A stretch of DNA of 64,000 nucleotides, from the NCBI RefSeq assembly GCF_019059575.1, contig NW_024881502.1:2353501-2417500 (forward strand), read 5' to 3'. This stretch comes from Amphibalanus amphitrite (taxonomy: Eukaryota; Arthropoda; Thecostraca; Balanomorpha; Balanidae). Position numbers and translations under genes: made by a program. Below are positions 22,150-33,067 of the stretch, piece after piece (positions within the stretch are counted from its first letter, which is position 1; every line of letters begins with the position of its first letter). The notes beneath the pieces are model-generated. The model saw only the letters and a list, made by a program, of their open reading frames with translations. It had not been told where the DNA came from and searched no databases.

Positions 22150-22580
22150 CGAGCACACAGCGCACACAGAACGGCGGAGGCGTCCAGCAGCCGCACACAG
22201 CTCAGCCCGGCGGCGTCCAGCAGCCGCACACAGCTCAGCCCGGCGTCCAGCAGCCTCACACAGCTCAGCCCGGCGTCCAGCAGCCTCACACAGCTCAGCC
22301 CGGTGGCTCGCAGCTCACCCGCTCAGCCACCACCACCACCACCACCACCACCACCGGTCAGCCGAGCACACAGCGCACACAGCACGGCGGAGGCGTCCAG
22401 CAGCCGCACACAGCTCAGCCACCACCACCACCACCCCCACCACCACCACCGGTCAGCCGAGCACACAGCGCACACAGCGCGGCGGAGGCGTCCAGCAGCC
22501 TCACACAGCTCAGCCCGGCGTCCAGCAGCCGCACACAGCTCAGCCCGGCGGCTCGCAGCTCACCCGCTCAGCCTCTGTGC
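22150..22580. repeat. Minisatellite CAGCCGCACACAGCTCAGCC with CAC runs
   Basis: Tandem copies of a unit of about 30 bp containing CCAGCAGCCGCACACAGC, interrupted by (CAC)n tracts at 22326-22355 and 22418-22450. It produces histidine-, serine- and proline-rich reading frames that are not genes. Confidence 0.8.
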
Positions 22581-22944
22581 GCTCGATCGGCCGGACCCAG
22601 AATATGCCCGCCGCGTGTGCCGAGAAAATAAATCGTGGCAATCGCCGCATCGGTTTCGGCGGCGGCACGGTTTGCGGCCGCACTGAGTGCACTCCGAGGT
22701 GGGCTAAGGGCCAGCCGAGGCGCCGAGTGTGCACTGTGCAGGGCCGACCACCCCCGGCGCCGCGCGCCGCCCCTCGGGCCGGGAGGCGCCGCCGCGCCGC
22801 ATGGCACCGGCCGCCGGCGGCCACCCGATCCGGCGGCTCCCGTTGCGGCCCGGCGGCCACGCTGCGCTGTCCGACGGCCGCCTTTTTACCCGAGCGGTGT
22901 GACTCGGCAGCGAGCTGAGGCCGCTCCGAGCGGCAGCGGGCAGA

Positions 22945-23145
22945 CACCACCGGTCAGCCGTCACCACCGGTCAGCCGACACCACCGGTCAGCCGACACCA
23001 CCGGTCAGCCGTCACCACCGGTCAGCCGACACCACCGGTCAACCGACACCACCGGTCAGCCGTCACCACCGGTCAGCCGACACCACCGGTCAACCGACAC
23101 CACCGGTCAGCCGACACCACCGGTCAGCCGTCACCACCGGTGGTT
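22945..23145. repeat. 17-bp minisatellite (ACCACCGGTCAGCCGAC)
   Basis: About twelve copies of a 17-bp unit alternating between GACACCACCGGTCAGCC and GTCACCACCGGTCAGCC. Confidence 0.85.
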
Positions 23146-23524
23146 CACAGACGATGGAAAACATCGGTCCGATGACCGACTACCAGTGACCGGTCTGGCC
23201 AGAATGTTGTTAAATGTATTAAATATCATTACGCATCAATTCAACGTCATTATCATCTTCCGAACCAATCATCGGCGCACCATGTTAAGTTAGGACGTAC
23301 GCACCTAAGACGTGGAGCCGTTACCTCTCGTCTCCCGAGCTGTCTGAAGGGCCCGAGTGATTACGACCGATAACCGGCGATCCAGGGGACTCATCCGACT
23401 GCCGCGCGGGCTGGGTACCTGGACTACGGAGCGAGGCTTACCGGGAGAGACCAGCTCGGGGACAACACAGGGCCTCGGACACTGCAGAGGCGCCCGGCAA
23501 GTGGCCGCCCTGCGCCTCGGCCCA

Positions 23525-23865
23525 CTGCCCTCCCCGCACCAGTTGCCGTCCGGTCCGCTCCCGGTGCCAGCCGCCCTCCCCCCCGCACCAGTTGCCGTCC
23601 GGTCCGCTCCCGGTGCCAGCCGCCCTCTCCCCGCACCAGTTGCCGTCCGGTCCGCTCCCGGTGCCAGCCCCCTCCCCCCGCACCAGTTGCCGTCCGGTCC
23701 GCTCCCGGTACCAGCCGCCCTCCCCCCCCCTGCACCAGTTGCCGTCCGGTCCGCTCCCGGTGCCAGCCGCCCTCCCCCCCCCCCGCACCAGTTGCCGTCC
23801 GGTGCCAGCCGCCGCTCCCCCCGCACCAGTTGCCGTCCGGTCCGCTCCCGGTGCCAGCTCGCCGC
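23525..23865. repeat. About 50-bp minisatellite, seven copies
   Basis: Copies built on CCGCACCAGTTGCCGTCCGG followed by CCGCTCCCGGTGCCAGCC, with variable C runs. Long ORFs on both strands here (up to 265 codons) simply track the repeat. Confidence 0.85.
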
Positions 23866-24504
23866 GCCGCGCCGGCTGCAGGCAAATTGTTGCCCCATGA
23901 GCCGATAGCCTTTCAATGGTGGCGTCTGACACAGGGAGAGCCGATCAGAGCAGCGCGCGCCGGCCGCCGGCCACCCGTCTGCGGCGCGCCGCCAAAAGAG
24001 CGCCCCGGCCTGGATTAGGCACACCCTGCCTCCCGCACACCGGCAGTCAGCCCGTATATTCAGCGCAGAAGGGCTCCACAGTGAAAGTGGGGCGACTTTC
24101 ATGAAATCGCGTGGAAGGGAGATAATCTCTCGGGCCCTGCAGCTGTTGAGGAGAATTTACGACACATTCAACTACAATCCCGGCTCGCCAGCATTTCTCA
24201 CGTTTTTCCTCACGTTCCTAAGTTTAGGTGGCCAACTGCCATAGTCGCTGGTCAGCGCCGGAGCAAGTTTTGTTCACGCCAATGAGGCTAGAAAGGGACG
24301 CTCCGGATTCTTGCAACTCATTAATGTTTGAACTGCTTGTCTTTGCTCTCGAGGGGACAAGGGGGCATTTAGATTGGTCGTGACTCATGACACTCAGTCA
24401 ACAGTCAACAGTGTGTACATGCTGCGATTGTCCATTCATTATTCAGGCAAAGGCCTTCCTGGGCTTGGACAGTTTCCGAGGATACCGTCCACAGAAGGGT
24501 GGCC

Positions 24505-24625
24505 GGCACAGCCACCCCGGCAGGCTGGGTACCCACACCGCCACCCCGGCAGGCCGGGTACCCCACACCGCCACCCCGGCAGGCCGGGTACCCCACACCG
24601 CCACCCCGGGAGGTAGGCGCGCGAT
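24505..24625. repeat. 30-bp minisatellite next to laminin exon 11
   Basis: Four copies of a unit built on GCCACCCCGGCAGGCCGG. It ends 12 bp from the splice donor of the laminin exon at 24637-24712, on the intron side. Confidence 0.85.
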
Positions 24626-24636
24626 TCGGTACTCAC

Positions 24637-24712
24637 CACGACAGCCGGCCTGCCGGTCGTACTTGTTCTCCTTGCAGCGGTCACACCGAGCTCCTTCGAC
24701 ATTCTCCCGGCA
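24637..24712 (-). CDS. LanB2: Laminin gamma exon 11: end of the last LE module
   Basis: Acceptor GGGTTCCAG before TGC; donor GTGAGT after CTGTCGTG. It enters in phase 0 from exon 10 and encodes [20 protein letters not shown] and then QAGCR. These are the last cysteines of the sixth post-L4 LE module, just before the coiled-coil region in gamma chains. It leaves one nucleotide for the next exon, which I could not find within the 24 kb to the left. A 30-bp minisatellite starts 12 bp into the downstream intron. Confidence 0.8.
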
Positions 24713-24913
24713 CTGGAACCCATCCGAAACACCGTCAGTGGCCGGCACGGGCACCAGTCACTGGTCAAGTGGTCAGTCTCGGGCACGGGGTCGGGCGTTT
24801 GCGCCGCCCGTTCAGTCACCTCCGTAAGACGACAGCGACCCGCTGCGGATGAGACCCGACGCGCTGCGGATCAGCCCCGACGCGATGCGAGATTGCTTTA
24901 ATCACACAGGTCG

Positions 24914-27085
24914 ATTCACTACTGGGCCGATCGTCAAAATTCAAACGGCGTCTGATAGCCCCGGAAAAACTGTCGAGCGAAACCTAATTTCATTGACTTC
25001 GAGGTCACCGATGACGTCACAGGTCAGGTCAAAGTAAAAATTATTAGCATTTTGGCTTGTTCACATTTTGGGCATTGGCCGCCGTCTTTCAAGTCACATC
25101 AGGCTCATTTTTCGTTTACACAATCGTGAACAGATGCTTTATATACCCTGAGGATACCAAACTTGTACTTTGATTTTCAGGTCAGGGTCAGGTCATCACA
25201 GGTCACGGAAATACAATATCATGCGTCGGTCACGTGACACATGTTTTATGGTCCATTTAGGCCATAGATTTCGAGTTTTATGTCGTTTGTTTCATTCGAG
25301 GTCATTTTGAGTCGAATTTAGCTTAGTTCAGGTCACTTTCAGGTCAAAAAAGGTCAAATTTTGAAGTTAACATTTTTCAACAAAAAAGGAGTCTATTGGA
25401 TGCAGTTTGAGCTCAGGAACACGATGGTTCTATTTATATTGGTGTACCTACGATGTCAAATACGTACTGAAAAAGTGATTGGAAAAATTAATAATTGTTA
25501 ATTTTTTGCAATAATGCGTATAACTTGGCCATTTTTGACGATATTTAGCTAAAACATGCTAGAGTAAGTCATAAGCATGCGTTCTATTACAAATATTCCG
25601 TTTTTTTATCGAAAAGTCAAAAATTTTGTGAAAAAATATAAATATAAGTTTTATTTTTAATATCTATATTACTATTTGTGGTGACGTAGTTTCTGTCTAT
25701 TACGAAGGTCGCGACATGGTGCTGCGTAGCGCGGGTTACAGGTCACACCGTTGCACCTACCGCGCTGAAGTTTGCGCAACTCATAGAACAAGGATGGACA
25801 ACGTGCCTTTGATGGGTCTCAGCTCGATCGGATCGATAGCGAGCGCGTGGCGCGTGCCCAAAAAGTGCAAATTCGCGTCATAGACTTTACATGTATTAAT
25901 CGGCTTGCAAAAACGGGCGAAAACAGCCAAATTTGCCCGACACGGGTCCGGTCCCGGTGCAATATCTCGGTAACCGTGGGCCCGACCGGTACGGGGAAAA
26001 CAGCATCGTGTAGAGAATCGAACGGGCTATCGAATGGTGTGCGGTGCAGGGGTTGGCACGCGCCACGTGCACCGGGGAGGACACTTTCTTTTGAAAAATG
26101 GACGTTTTGGACGGATTTTGGAATTTATATTAATTTCAGGTGATCGTCAGACGGAATGAGTTGAAACAGCGCCTATTAGCAATAAAAATGTACCGTCTCT
26201 CATGGAAAAATTGTGAAAAGCTAATTGATCAAAAACAATGTGGAAAAAAATCGCTGAATTAAATGGTATTTGTCCAAAATGTGCCACTAAATAATTACAC
26301 GGATTTTGCTGCTTAACCTGATACGTTTGACAATTGAAAATGCTATCATTGGAAAGAGCATTCAATTCTCTCCAAGATCCAATCATCACGTTTGCATGAC
26401 AAGCAACAGTATTCTTAAAAATATAAATGTTTCAAACCTCTGCAAAACGATTTTTAGTGAAAATTATCTACGCCTTTAATTGGTCATAAAACTACGCGCC
26501 TAAATTATAAAACACATCTGACATGTTTTCTTAAGTAGAAAGCATGCTTATCAGACACGGGCACCTCGATGCGATGGATATTCTTTCCAAACCAAATCGT
26601 TTAGCCGTCAAAAGGCAATCGACCGAAATGGATGGATAACCCAACCGACACAAGAGCAGCCAAACACCCGCCGATCGAAAATACCCCTTTTCGCGTTGCG
26701 GAGCACGCGGGTCACCCTAGTATATACCTAATTTTCAAAATATTCAAAATTTTGAAAATCCGAGATAGCAGTTTGATAGCGCAGTCTATTCTGAGTCCTC
26801 TCATGCAAAGAAATTGGATATACTAGTAGTTAAAAACTGAGCTCTTGGGAGCGATTGCCGTAGTTCAATGTTTTGCGTCGAAATCGGCCGAACATGAAGT
26901 CATTCTGATGTCATTTCCAGCCGACCTATGGTCGCTACGAAGTTCATATTTTGACACAATGTGTCAAATTGATGCAGCCGAAGGTACTGAAAGTTTGGCG
27001 TCGATACGTCAAGCGGTTTGGAAGTTATTGCAGAAAAACGGTAGGGGGCTATGAATAGCCCCCTCCCCAGTGGTGCACGGGTTAA
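24914..27085. mobile_element. TTAA element F', inverted copy with a 1-kb insertion
   Basis: 24914-25640 is the reverse complement of about 62480-63190, and 26725-27085 is the reverse complement of about 62082-62480, so this is a reversed copy of element F. Its right end has the G-run/CTATGAATAG/C-run hairpin and closes with GGTTAA (TTAA 27082-27085). The left end, with its G run and TTAA, is lost. Between the two halves about 1 kb of foreign DNA (25650-26724) is inserted. The interior is very rich in AGGTCA half-sites. Confidence 0.6.
26400..26722. repeat. Dispersed repeat, inverted copy at 53464-53785
   Basis: The end GAGCACGCGGGTCACCCTAG and the preceding 300 bp reappear in reverse complement at 53464-53785 with few differences. 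It forms the right part of the 1-kb block inserted in element F'. Non-coding. Confidence 0.7.
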
Positions 27086-27221
27086 GAAAAAAAAACTATC
27101 GTATCAGGGCTATGACGGCAAATAAATGCCTAAATCCGATGAGAAAACAGGATTTGGTGGTACCCTAGGTTTGGCTCCGTGACTTGGTTTGCCCCGCCCC
27201 GCGCCGAAACCGTGGATCCGC

Positions 27222-27261
27222 CAGTGAGTGAGGGTCGAACTTAAAAAAAAACGAACTATAG
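27222..27261. repeat. Terminal fragment of the CTATAG MITE family
   Basis: AGTGAGGGTCGAACTT, an A run and CGAACTATAG match the right terminus of the small element at 52519-52777. The rest is missing. Confidence 0.5.
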
Positions 27262-27374
27262 CCACGTGCAATGTGCAGCTTGTCAGCGCGCACATAGCTG
27301 ACGGCCCGCTGCCGGTCAGCCCATGGAGCCGCGGACGGTCCGTCTCACAGCGGCGGCCGGCGCTCTGCCGCCGC

Positions 27375-27835
27375 TGCCGACCAGCGTCACCGCACAACGA
27401 TATGGGACGACCAGCGTCACCGCACAACGATATGGGACGACCAGCATCACCGTACAACGATATGGGATGACCAGCATCACCGCACAACGATATGGGACGA
27501 TCAGCGTCACCGCACAACGATATGGGACGACCAGCGTCACCGCACAACGATATGGGACGACCAGCGTCACCGCACAACGATATGGGACGACCAGCGTCAC
27601 CGCACAACGATATGGGACGACCAGCGTCACCGCACAACGATATGGGACGACCAGCGTCACCGCACAACGATATGGGACGACCAGCGTCACCGCACAACGA
27701 TATGGGACGACCAGCGTCACCGCACAACGATATGGGACGACCAGCGTCACCGCACAACGATATGAGACGACCAGCGTCACCGCACAACGATATGGGACGA
27801 CCAGCATCACGGTACAGCGACATGGGGAGCAGAGG
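27375..27835. repeat. 30-bp minisatellite, about 15 copies
   Basis: Highly regular units of 30 bp built on CCAGCGTCACCGCACAACG, with single-base variants at the left end. It lies about 45 bp into the intron after the donor of laminin exon 10. The 30-bp period keeps all frames open and produces ORFs up to 307 codons on both strands; none is a gene. There are no unique spacers, so it is not a CRISPR-type array. Confidence 0.9.
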
Positions 27836-27880
27836 AGCCTGCCTAGCCCCCCGTGTCCGCGGGACTATCCGCGCACTTAC

Positions 27881-28096
27881 CGGGCACTGTCCGCTCGCGT
27901 CGCACTGCAGCTCCAGCGAGCCGACCGGGTCGCAGCGGCACTGCTGGCAGCCACTGCTCGAGAAGCCGAACATGTTGACGTCGCACTGGTCGCAGCGCCG
28001 GCCGACGACGCCCTCGCGGCAGAAGCACTGGCCAGAGGCGATGTCGCAGCTGGCGTTGAAGGCGCCGATCGGGTCGCAGCCGCACTCCTCGCACCC
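27881..28096 (-). CDS. LanB2: Laminin gamma exon 10: LE modules
   Basis: Acceptor CTCATGCCCAG before GGG; donor CCG then GTAAGT, close to consensus. Phase 0 at both ends, 72 codons. It encodes a complete LE module (GCEECGCDPIGAFNASC through CDQCDVNMFGFSSSGC) and the first half of the next (QQCRCDPVGSLELQC, DASGQCP). The spacing of the eight cysteines and the glycine-rich loop match the penultimate LE module of gamma chains. A CA-rich microsatellite lies upstream (28160-28182) and the 30-bp minisatellite lies downstream. Confidence 0.9.
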
Positions 28097-28229
28097 CTGG
28101 GCATGAGGTCACTGTGTTCAGCGGAGTCGGGTGGGGTGCGGCCGAGCGCAGGTGGACAGACACACACACAAACACACACACGGGACGGCACTTTGCACAG
28201 TGCCCCAGCCAGCGTCAGCTTGAACGGTG

Positions 28230-28330
28230 AACTGACAGCAAAATGACTGAGGGCGAACGGTGAACTGACAGCACAGCGACTGAGGGTGAACGGTGAACTG
28301 ACAGCACAGCGACTGAGGGCCAGGTTAATG
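28230..28330. repeat. 33-bp minisatellite, three copies
   Basis: Three copies of a unit built on ACGGTGAACTGACAGC and CGACTGAGGG, between laminin exons 9 and 10. Confidence 0.75.
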
Positions 28331-28542
28331 AAACCTTACCGTGAGCTGAACACTGTCTACACTGAAAATGCGACACAGTGGGGTCAGCTTGCCTATCCAT
28401 AAGCTACCGGCATATGAGCAGTGCGCAAAGAATAAAACAATCAGCTGGTGAGGGACAAATACGCAACAGCGAGTCTGACACCAAAGTTAGAGGCGGCCGT
28501 AAGTGAGCGTCGGTGGCTGAGCGGCGCGGCTGTGCGACCCAC

Positions 28543-28748
28543 CTCTCCGCTGAGGATGTTCCAGTATCCGCTGACGCAGCGCTCACACTTGTCGCCGGCC
28601 ACGAACGGCTTGCAGGAGCACTGTCCGGTCAGCTGGTCGCACAGGTGCGCCCCGTCCGGCTGGCCCTCCAGCTGCAGCGTGCCCACCGGGTTGCAGCCGC
28701 ACGTGCGACAGTCGCCCCTGGGCAGCGCCAGCGGGTCGCCAAAGTAGC
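28543..28748 (-). CDS. LanB2: Laminin gamma exon 9: LE module
   Basis: Acceptor CTGGCGCAG before GCTAC; donor GAGAG then GTGGGT. It enters with one carried nucleotide and ends in phase 0. It encodes YFGDPLALPRGDC, then RTCGCNPVGTLQLEG, CDQLTGQCSCKPFVAG, CERCVSGYWNILSGE. GYFGDPLA at the module join is characteristic of laminin gamma-1 at this place. A GC-rich minisatellite begins within 10 bp of the acceptor, leaving almost no ordinary polypyrimidine tract. Confidence 0.9.
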
Positions 28749-28754
28749 CTGCGC

Positions 28755-29145
28755 CAGCGGGCCGGGACGGGCGTCAGTCGGTGGGGAGCAGACCGCACGG
28801 GGCCGGGACGGGCCGGGACGGGACGGGAAGGGACGGGACGGGACGGGCGTCAGTCGGTGGGGAGCAGACCGCACGGGGCCGGGACGGGCGTCAGTCCGTG
28901 GGGAGCAGGCCGCAGGGGGCCGGGACGGGACGGGCGTCAGTCCGTGGGGAGCAGGCCGCACGGGGACGGGCGTCAGTCGGTGGGGAGCAGACCGCACGGG
29001 GCCGGGACGGGCGTCAGTCCGTGGGGAGCAGGCCGCAGGGGGCCGGGACGGGACGGGCGTCAGTCGGTGGGGAGCAGACCGCAGGGGCCGGGACGGGCCG
29101 GGACGGGCGTCAGTCGGTGGGGAGCAGACCGCACGGGGCCGGCGC
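28755..29145. repeat. About 40-bp minisatellite next to laminin exon 9
   Basis: Units built on GGGCCGGGACGGGCGTCAG and TGGGGAGCAGACCGCA, about seven copies with internal GGGACG expansions. Long GC-rich frames on both strands are by-products. Confidence 0.85.
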
Positions 29146-29177
29146 GCTCAGAGCAGCCCACCACAGACTCCTCTCCT

Positions 29178-29223
29178 CTCCTCTCTCCGCCATTCGTGCC
29201 GTAACGAATGGCGGAGAGAGGAG
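29178..29223. repeat. 20-bp perfect inverted repeat with 6-nt loop
   Basis: CTCCTCTCTCCGCCATTCGT at 29178-29197 is followed, after GCCGTA, by its exact reverse complement at 29204-29223. No U tract follows and no gene ends here, so its meaning is open. Confidence 0.7.
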
Positions 29224-29339
29224 CAGGTGACGGCAGAGCTCGGGTGCGGACCGCTGCCCCCCCCCCCCCCGCGCCATCCGCCACCACCCAGTCCCGGCGG
29301 CGGCGACCGACTGTCCACCGGCTACTGCAGCAGCGTCTC

Positions 29340-29402
29340 CCACCGGGGACAGGGCTGGGACAGGGCTGGGACAGGGCTGGGACAGGGCTGGGACAGGGCT
29401 GC
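29340..29402. repeat. 12-bp tandem repeat (GGGACAGGGCTG)
   Basis: Five near-perfect copies of GGGACAGGGCTG. Confidence 0.85.
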
Positions 29403-29409
29403 CGCAGCC

Positions 29410-30170
29410 CCACACCAGGCCCAGCCGGTTCGGCAGCGCTGGCCGAGAGCGGTATTTTAAAATACGACGATCGAGCCACGCCTAGCGAGCGGCGACCAAT
29501 ACTGGTGGCCTTCGTCTGGTCGGTTCAGCGCCGCCTCCCCGCTGTCGGACCACCGTCCGTCCGCGGCGGCCTCTCGTCACTCCCGATGGCACGCCGGTCT
29601 GACACTGCAGAACGCATTTCGGAGATAGCCGCCGTCAGTCAGCGGAGCCCGGACCACCGATCCCCGGCCCACGGACACGGGCCGGCAGACGGACGGCCGG
29701 CCCGTCCCTCTAGCCTGGGAAGGCAGTGATTTTGGGCTCCTGTTTCCTGGTCAGGTGGTTACCTTGGGTCCCTGTTTCCTCGCAAATCATTGACGTTGTC
29801 CGGAAGAGCAAGGCAGGTCCCCCCCCCGGTCGACGCAGGCTCCGCGCCGCCGCCGGCGAGCGGCCCGCATACTAACATGGCGCTAAATGAGTCCCCTTAT
29901 TAGGAGCGAGCTGCGCGGCGCGGTGGCGCTGGGTGGCGCGGCGCCGGAGGCGGCGGCGGTGGCGCGGGCGAGGGGAGGGGAGGGGAGGGGAGGGAGCCCG
30001 GCCGGTTAGTGGGACTGGAAAAGGTCAGCGATCGGAGCGCAGCCGCGTTAACCCCCTCCCCCCACCCCTACCCCCGGGGCTCCTGGATTTCCACGCCCTG
30101 CTGGGGGGTGTTTGAACATCACCCCTCTAACTCGGCTTCCGGGCCACGTAGCGATACGCCGTAGGCGGCG
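29410..30170. other. No gene recognised; GC-rich
   Basis: Holds GGCGGC and GAGGGGAGGG tracts (29940-29995). Shadow ORFs only. Confidence 0.35.
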
Positions 30171-30179
30171 TTCGAAAGA

Positions 30180-30660
30180 GCGTCAGAAATAATGACGAAA
30201 TTACTCCAGTCACTTTTTAGGTCAAGTCAAGGGTCAGGTCACCAGAAGTCACCGAAGGTCAAATTTTGCAACTTTCAGGTCCCACTTCGACAATTTTCAA
30301 CAAACCGGCGCATAGCTCGAAATGAAAACAGCTACAGCGCCGCGAAAACGTGCATTCAATATATTTCAGCACTATTTTTACGAGCTGTCCTCAGATTTGG
30401 CCTAAGGTCCTGCAGGTTGCCTGCAGGAAGTAAAACTGCTAAAATAAACGTTTTGTGCGGTAATCGTTTTTTTTCTGGAATAACTTTTGACTCAAAACTT
30501 ACACGAGCTTATTTTTACCAGCATCAAGTTTCTCTCGTTGAGACGCGTAAAATCATCTTTAAGCTAACCTTTCAAGGTCAACTTATAGCATGGAACATTT
30601 GACCTGAGGTCAATTCATGAAATGGAAGGTCAGGTCAAGGTCATGGAAAAGGTAGTGATA
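30180..30660. repeat. Half-site-rich dispersed repeat, diverged copy at 38860-39290
   Basis: Contains AGGTCAAGTCAAGGGTCAGG (30220-30239) and further AGGTCA/TGACCT sites to 30650. The order of motifs (GTCACC...AAGGTCAAA, CAGCGCCGC, GTCTCGT..GAGACGCGT) is repeated at 38860-39290 within element G, so the two share an origin. Non-coding. Confidence 0.55.
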
Positions 30661-30663
30661 CAT

Positions 30664-31520
30664 ACCAGTAAAACGCCTTTTGGGCGAAGAACGAGCGAGC
30701 GATATAGTGAGCCCCGCACGTGCGGAAGGGCGAGAGGGTACTTCCAACGGGCTTGTGCAAAGCACCCTTCTAACCGGTCGCTAGCGGTGTGCCAAATTTG
30801 AACGCAATCGGCCCAGCCGTTCCTGAGATCTGGAAGCGGCATTCTGCACGTGCGCACGTGCAAACGGGGTCCAAACTGACTTTTGCACGGCACCCTACAA
30901 ACCGGTCCCCAACCGTGTACCAAATTTGAGCGCAATCGGCCCAGCCGTTCTCGAGATCTGGAAACGCCCCCTGCACGTGCGCACGTGCAGTAGCACCCCA
31001 ACCGTAACACATGGGAATGCATTGCCTGGTGGTTGCCTACCTGTATGCCAAGTTTCAGCGAAATCGCCCCAGTAATTACCGAGTTACTGAAATGGGAACA
31101 AATTTGGCACCTCTTCTTTTTGTATTTTGCACGTGCAGTGGGGGTCACTCGCATAGATCAAGAGTATCCGACCTTTGGTAGAAGGGATGCAGCTACCCTA
31201 TAAAATTACCGCAAGACAATCGCCCAAGCCACTGCTGAGATATGGGCCTCTCAAAATCACTACTTTTGCAAAACTGCTTGAACACCCTTGAGTTTTCACG
31301 TGGCACGTGCCACGACAGTCACTGAGATGTATCAAAAGTAGTCAATTACGGGGTAGAAGGGATGGGGCTACCCAGCAAAAAAGACCGCAGGCCAATCGGT
31401 CCAGCGGTTGCTGAGATATAAGCCTCTCAAAAGCGTTACAGGCCGGGCCGGGCCGCTCATACTGAGATTTTCCCCTTATATTGAAAAGATTTCGCTTCAC
31501 TCGCTGCGCTCGCTCGCTCA
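30664..31520. mobile_element. Double E-box element, copy 1 of a head-to-tail pair
   Basis: Starts ACCAGTAAAACGCCTTTTGG then GAACGAGCGAGCGA, and ends CTCGCTGCGCTCGCTCGCTC. Inside are CACGTGCGCACGTG palindromes (near 30848 and 30976) and GCACGTGCCACG (31303-31314). It is followed directly by copy 2, about 857 bp later, which is nearly identical. ORFs of 80-270 codons on the minus strand in the two copies come from a 130-bp internal periodicity and have no recognised domain. Confidence 0.65.
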
Positions 31521-32445
31521 TAACCAGTAAAACGCCTTTTGGGCGAAGAACGAGCGAGCGAGATAGTGAGCCATGCACGTGCGGAAGGGCGAGAGGGTGC
31601 TTCCAACGGGCTTGCGCAAAGCACCCTTCTAACCGGTCGCTAGCGGTGTGCCAAATTTGAACGCAATCGGCCCAGCCGTTCCTGAGATCTGGAAGCGGCA
31701 TTCTGCACGTGCGCACGTGCAACCGGGGTCCAAAATGACTTTTGCACGGCACCCTACTAACTGGTCCCCAACCGTGTACCAAATTTGAGCGCAATCGGCC
31801 CAGCCGTTCTCGAGATCTGGAAACGCCCCCTGCACGTGCGCACGTGCAGTAGCACCCCAACCGCAACACATGGGAATGCATTGCCTGGTGGGTGCCTACC
31901 TGTATGCCAAGTTTCAGCGAAATCGCCCCAGTAATTACCGAGTTACTGAAATGGGAACAAATTTGGCACCTCTTATTGTTGTATTTTGCACGTGCACTGG
32001 GGGTGACCCACATGCATCGAGAGTATCCTATTTTGGGTAGAAGGGATGCCGCTACCCTACAAAAATTACCGCAAGTCAATCGCCCAAGCGGCTGCTGAGA
32101 TATGAGCCTCTCAAAAGCACTACTTTTGCAAAACAGCTTGAACACCCTTGACTTTTCACGTGGCACGTGCCACGACGGTCACTGAGATGTATCAAAAGTA
32201 GTCAATTACGGGGTAGAAGGGATGGGGCTACCCAACAAAAAAGACCGCAGGCCAATCGGTCCAGCGGTTGCTGAGATATAAGCATCTCAAAAGCGTTACA
32301 GGCCGGGCCGGGCCGGGCCGGGCCGGGCCGGGCCGGGCCGGGCCGGGCCGGGCCGGGCCGGGCCGGGCCGCTCATACTGAGATTTTTCCGTTATGTTGAA
32401 AAGACTCACTTCGCTCGCTGCGCTCGCTCGCTCGTAATCAGCCGA
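31521..32445. mobile_element. Double E-box element, copy 2, with GGCCG expansion
   Basis: Repeats copy 1 with few changes. Where copy 1 has three or four GGCCG units (near 31443), this copy has about fifteen (32301-32370), which accounts for most of its extra length. Confidence 0.65.
32301..32370. repeat. GGCCG pentanucleotide microsatellite
   Basis: About fifteen uninterrupted GGCCG units inside copy 2 of the E-box element. Confidence 0.9.
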
Positions 32446-33067
32446 TTCGCATAGTCGAACTGTACACATCTAGCGTTTTTAGCACTCTAGCATCTCACAT
32501 GCCTCTATCAAAAGTTGCTAGGTACAGTCCACAGCAGAAGTAATGTGTGGTTTCAGTCATGGGTATGTTCTGCTTCTGAAGCCTAGGAACGATTAGCCAG
32601 ACTGCAACGAGACTTTAAATGTAGCTTAAATATATCTTCACCCCTGCAGCTACAACTTTATCTATTGACGTCTTCTTTTCAATCAGTCCGCATTTAAAAA
32701 TCGTCGGTCAAAGCCATCCGCTGAGATTGTTAAAACCACACATTACTTTAGCGGTGGGCTGTACCTATAGGTATTAGCGATATTTGTTCGTGACCTGGGA
32801 TGACCTCACGAACATAAGACGGGGTCACGGATGCCATTTTTCGGTTCAGTGTGTCATGTTTACTTGTCAGTCAGTGTTTGAAAGTGTTTAGAATGACAAT
32901 GGAGAGGGCACAAAATTGTCCTGATCTTAGGTCACCGATACTAAATTTCGATACATAAATCTTGTCAATACTTTTGTCCTTCTCTAAAACCTAAAAACTT
33001 CAAAGTGATCCGTCACTCGGTGTAACACAAGCTCGCTATTTTTTATTTTTTCAGATACTCGCTATTT

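Noticed and set aside
22023-23189. Histidine/serine/proline-rich ORFs up to 292 codons
   Set aside because: All three plus frames are open over the same minisatellite and CAC tracts, so none is preferred.
23305-24102. 265-codon minus-strand ORF and overlapping ORFs on both strands
   Set aside because: Generated by the 50-bp repeat; residues repeat as GSGPDGNWCG-type strings.
27375-27835. CRISPR-like regular repeats
   Set aside because: Repeats are directly contiguous without unique spacers and there are no cas genes; this is a eukaryotic minisatellite. The same holds for 63350-64000.
27316-28246. ORFs of 164-307 codons on both strands over the 30-bp repeat and the adjacent exon
   Set aside because: The 30-bp period keeps frames open. 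The part beyond the array is the antisense or an alternative frame of laminin exon 10.
31342-32166. 274-codon minus-strand ORF in the E-box element
   Set aside because: It tracks a 130-bp internal repeat (NGWADC.QIW recurring) that appears in all copies with frame disruptions, and shows no domain.
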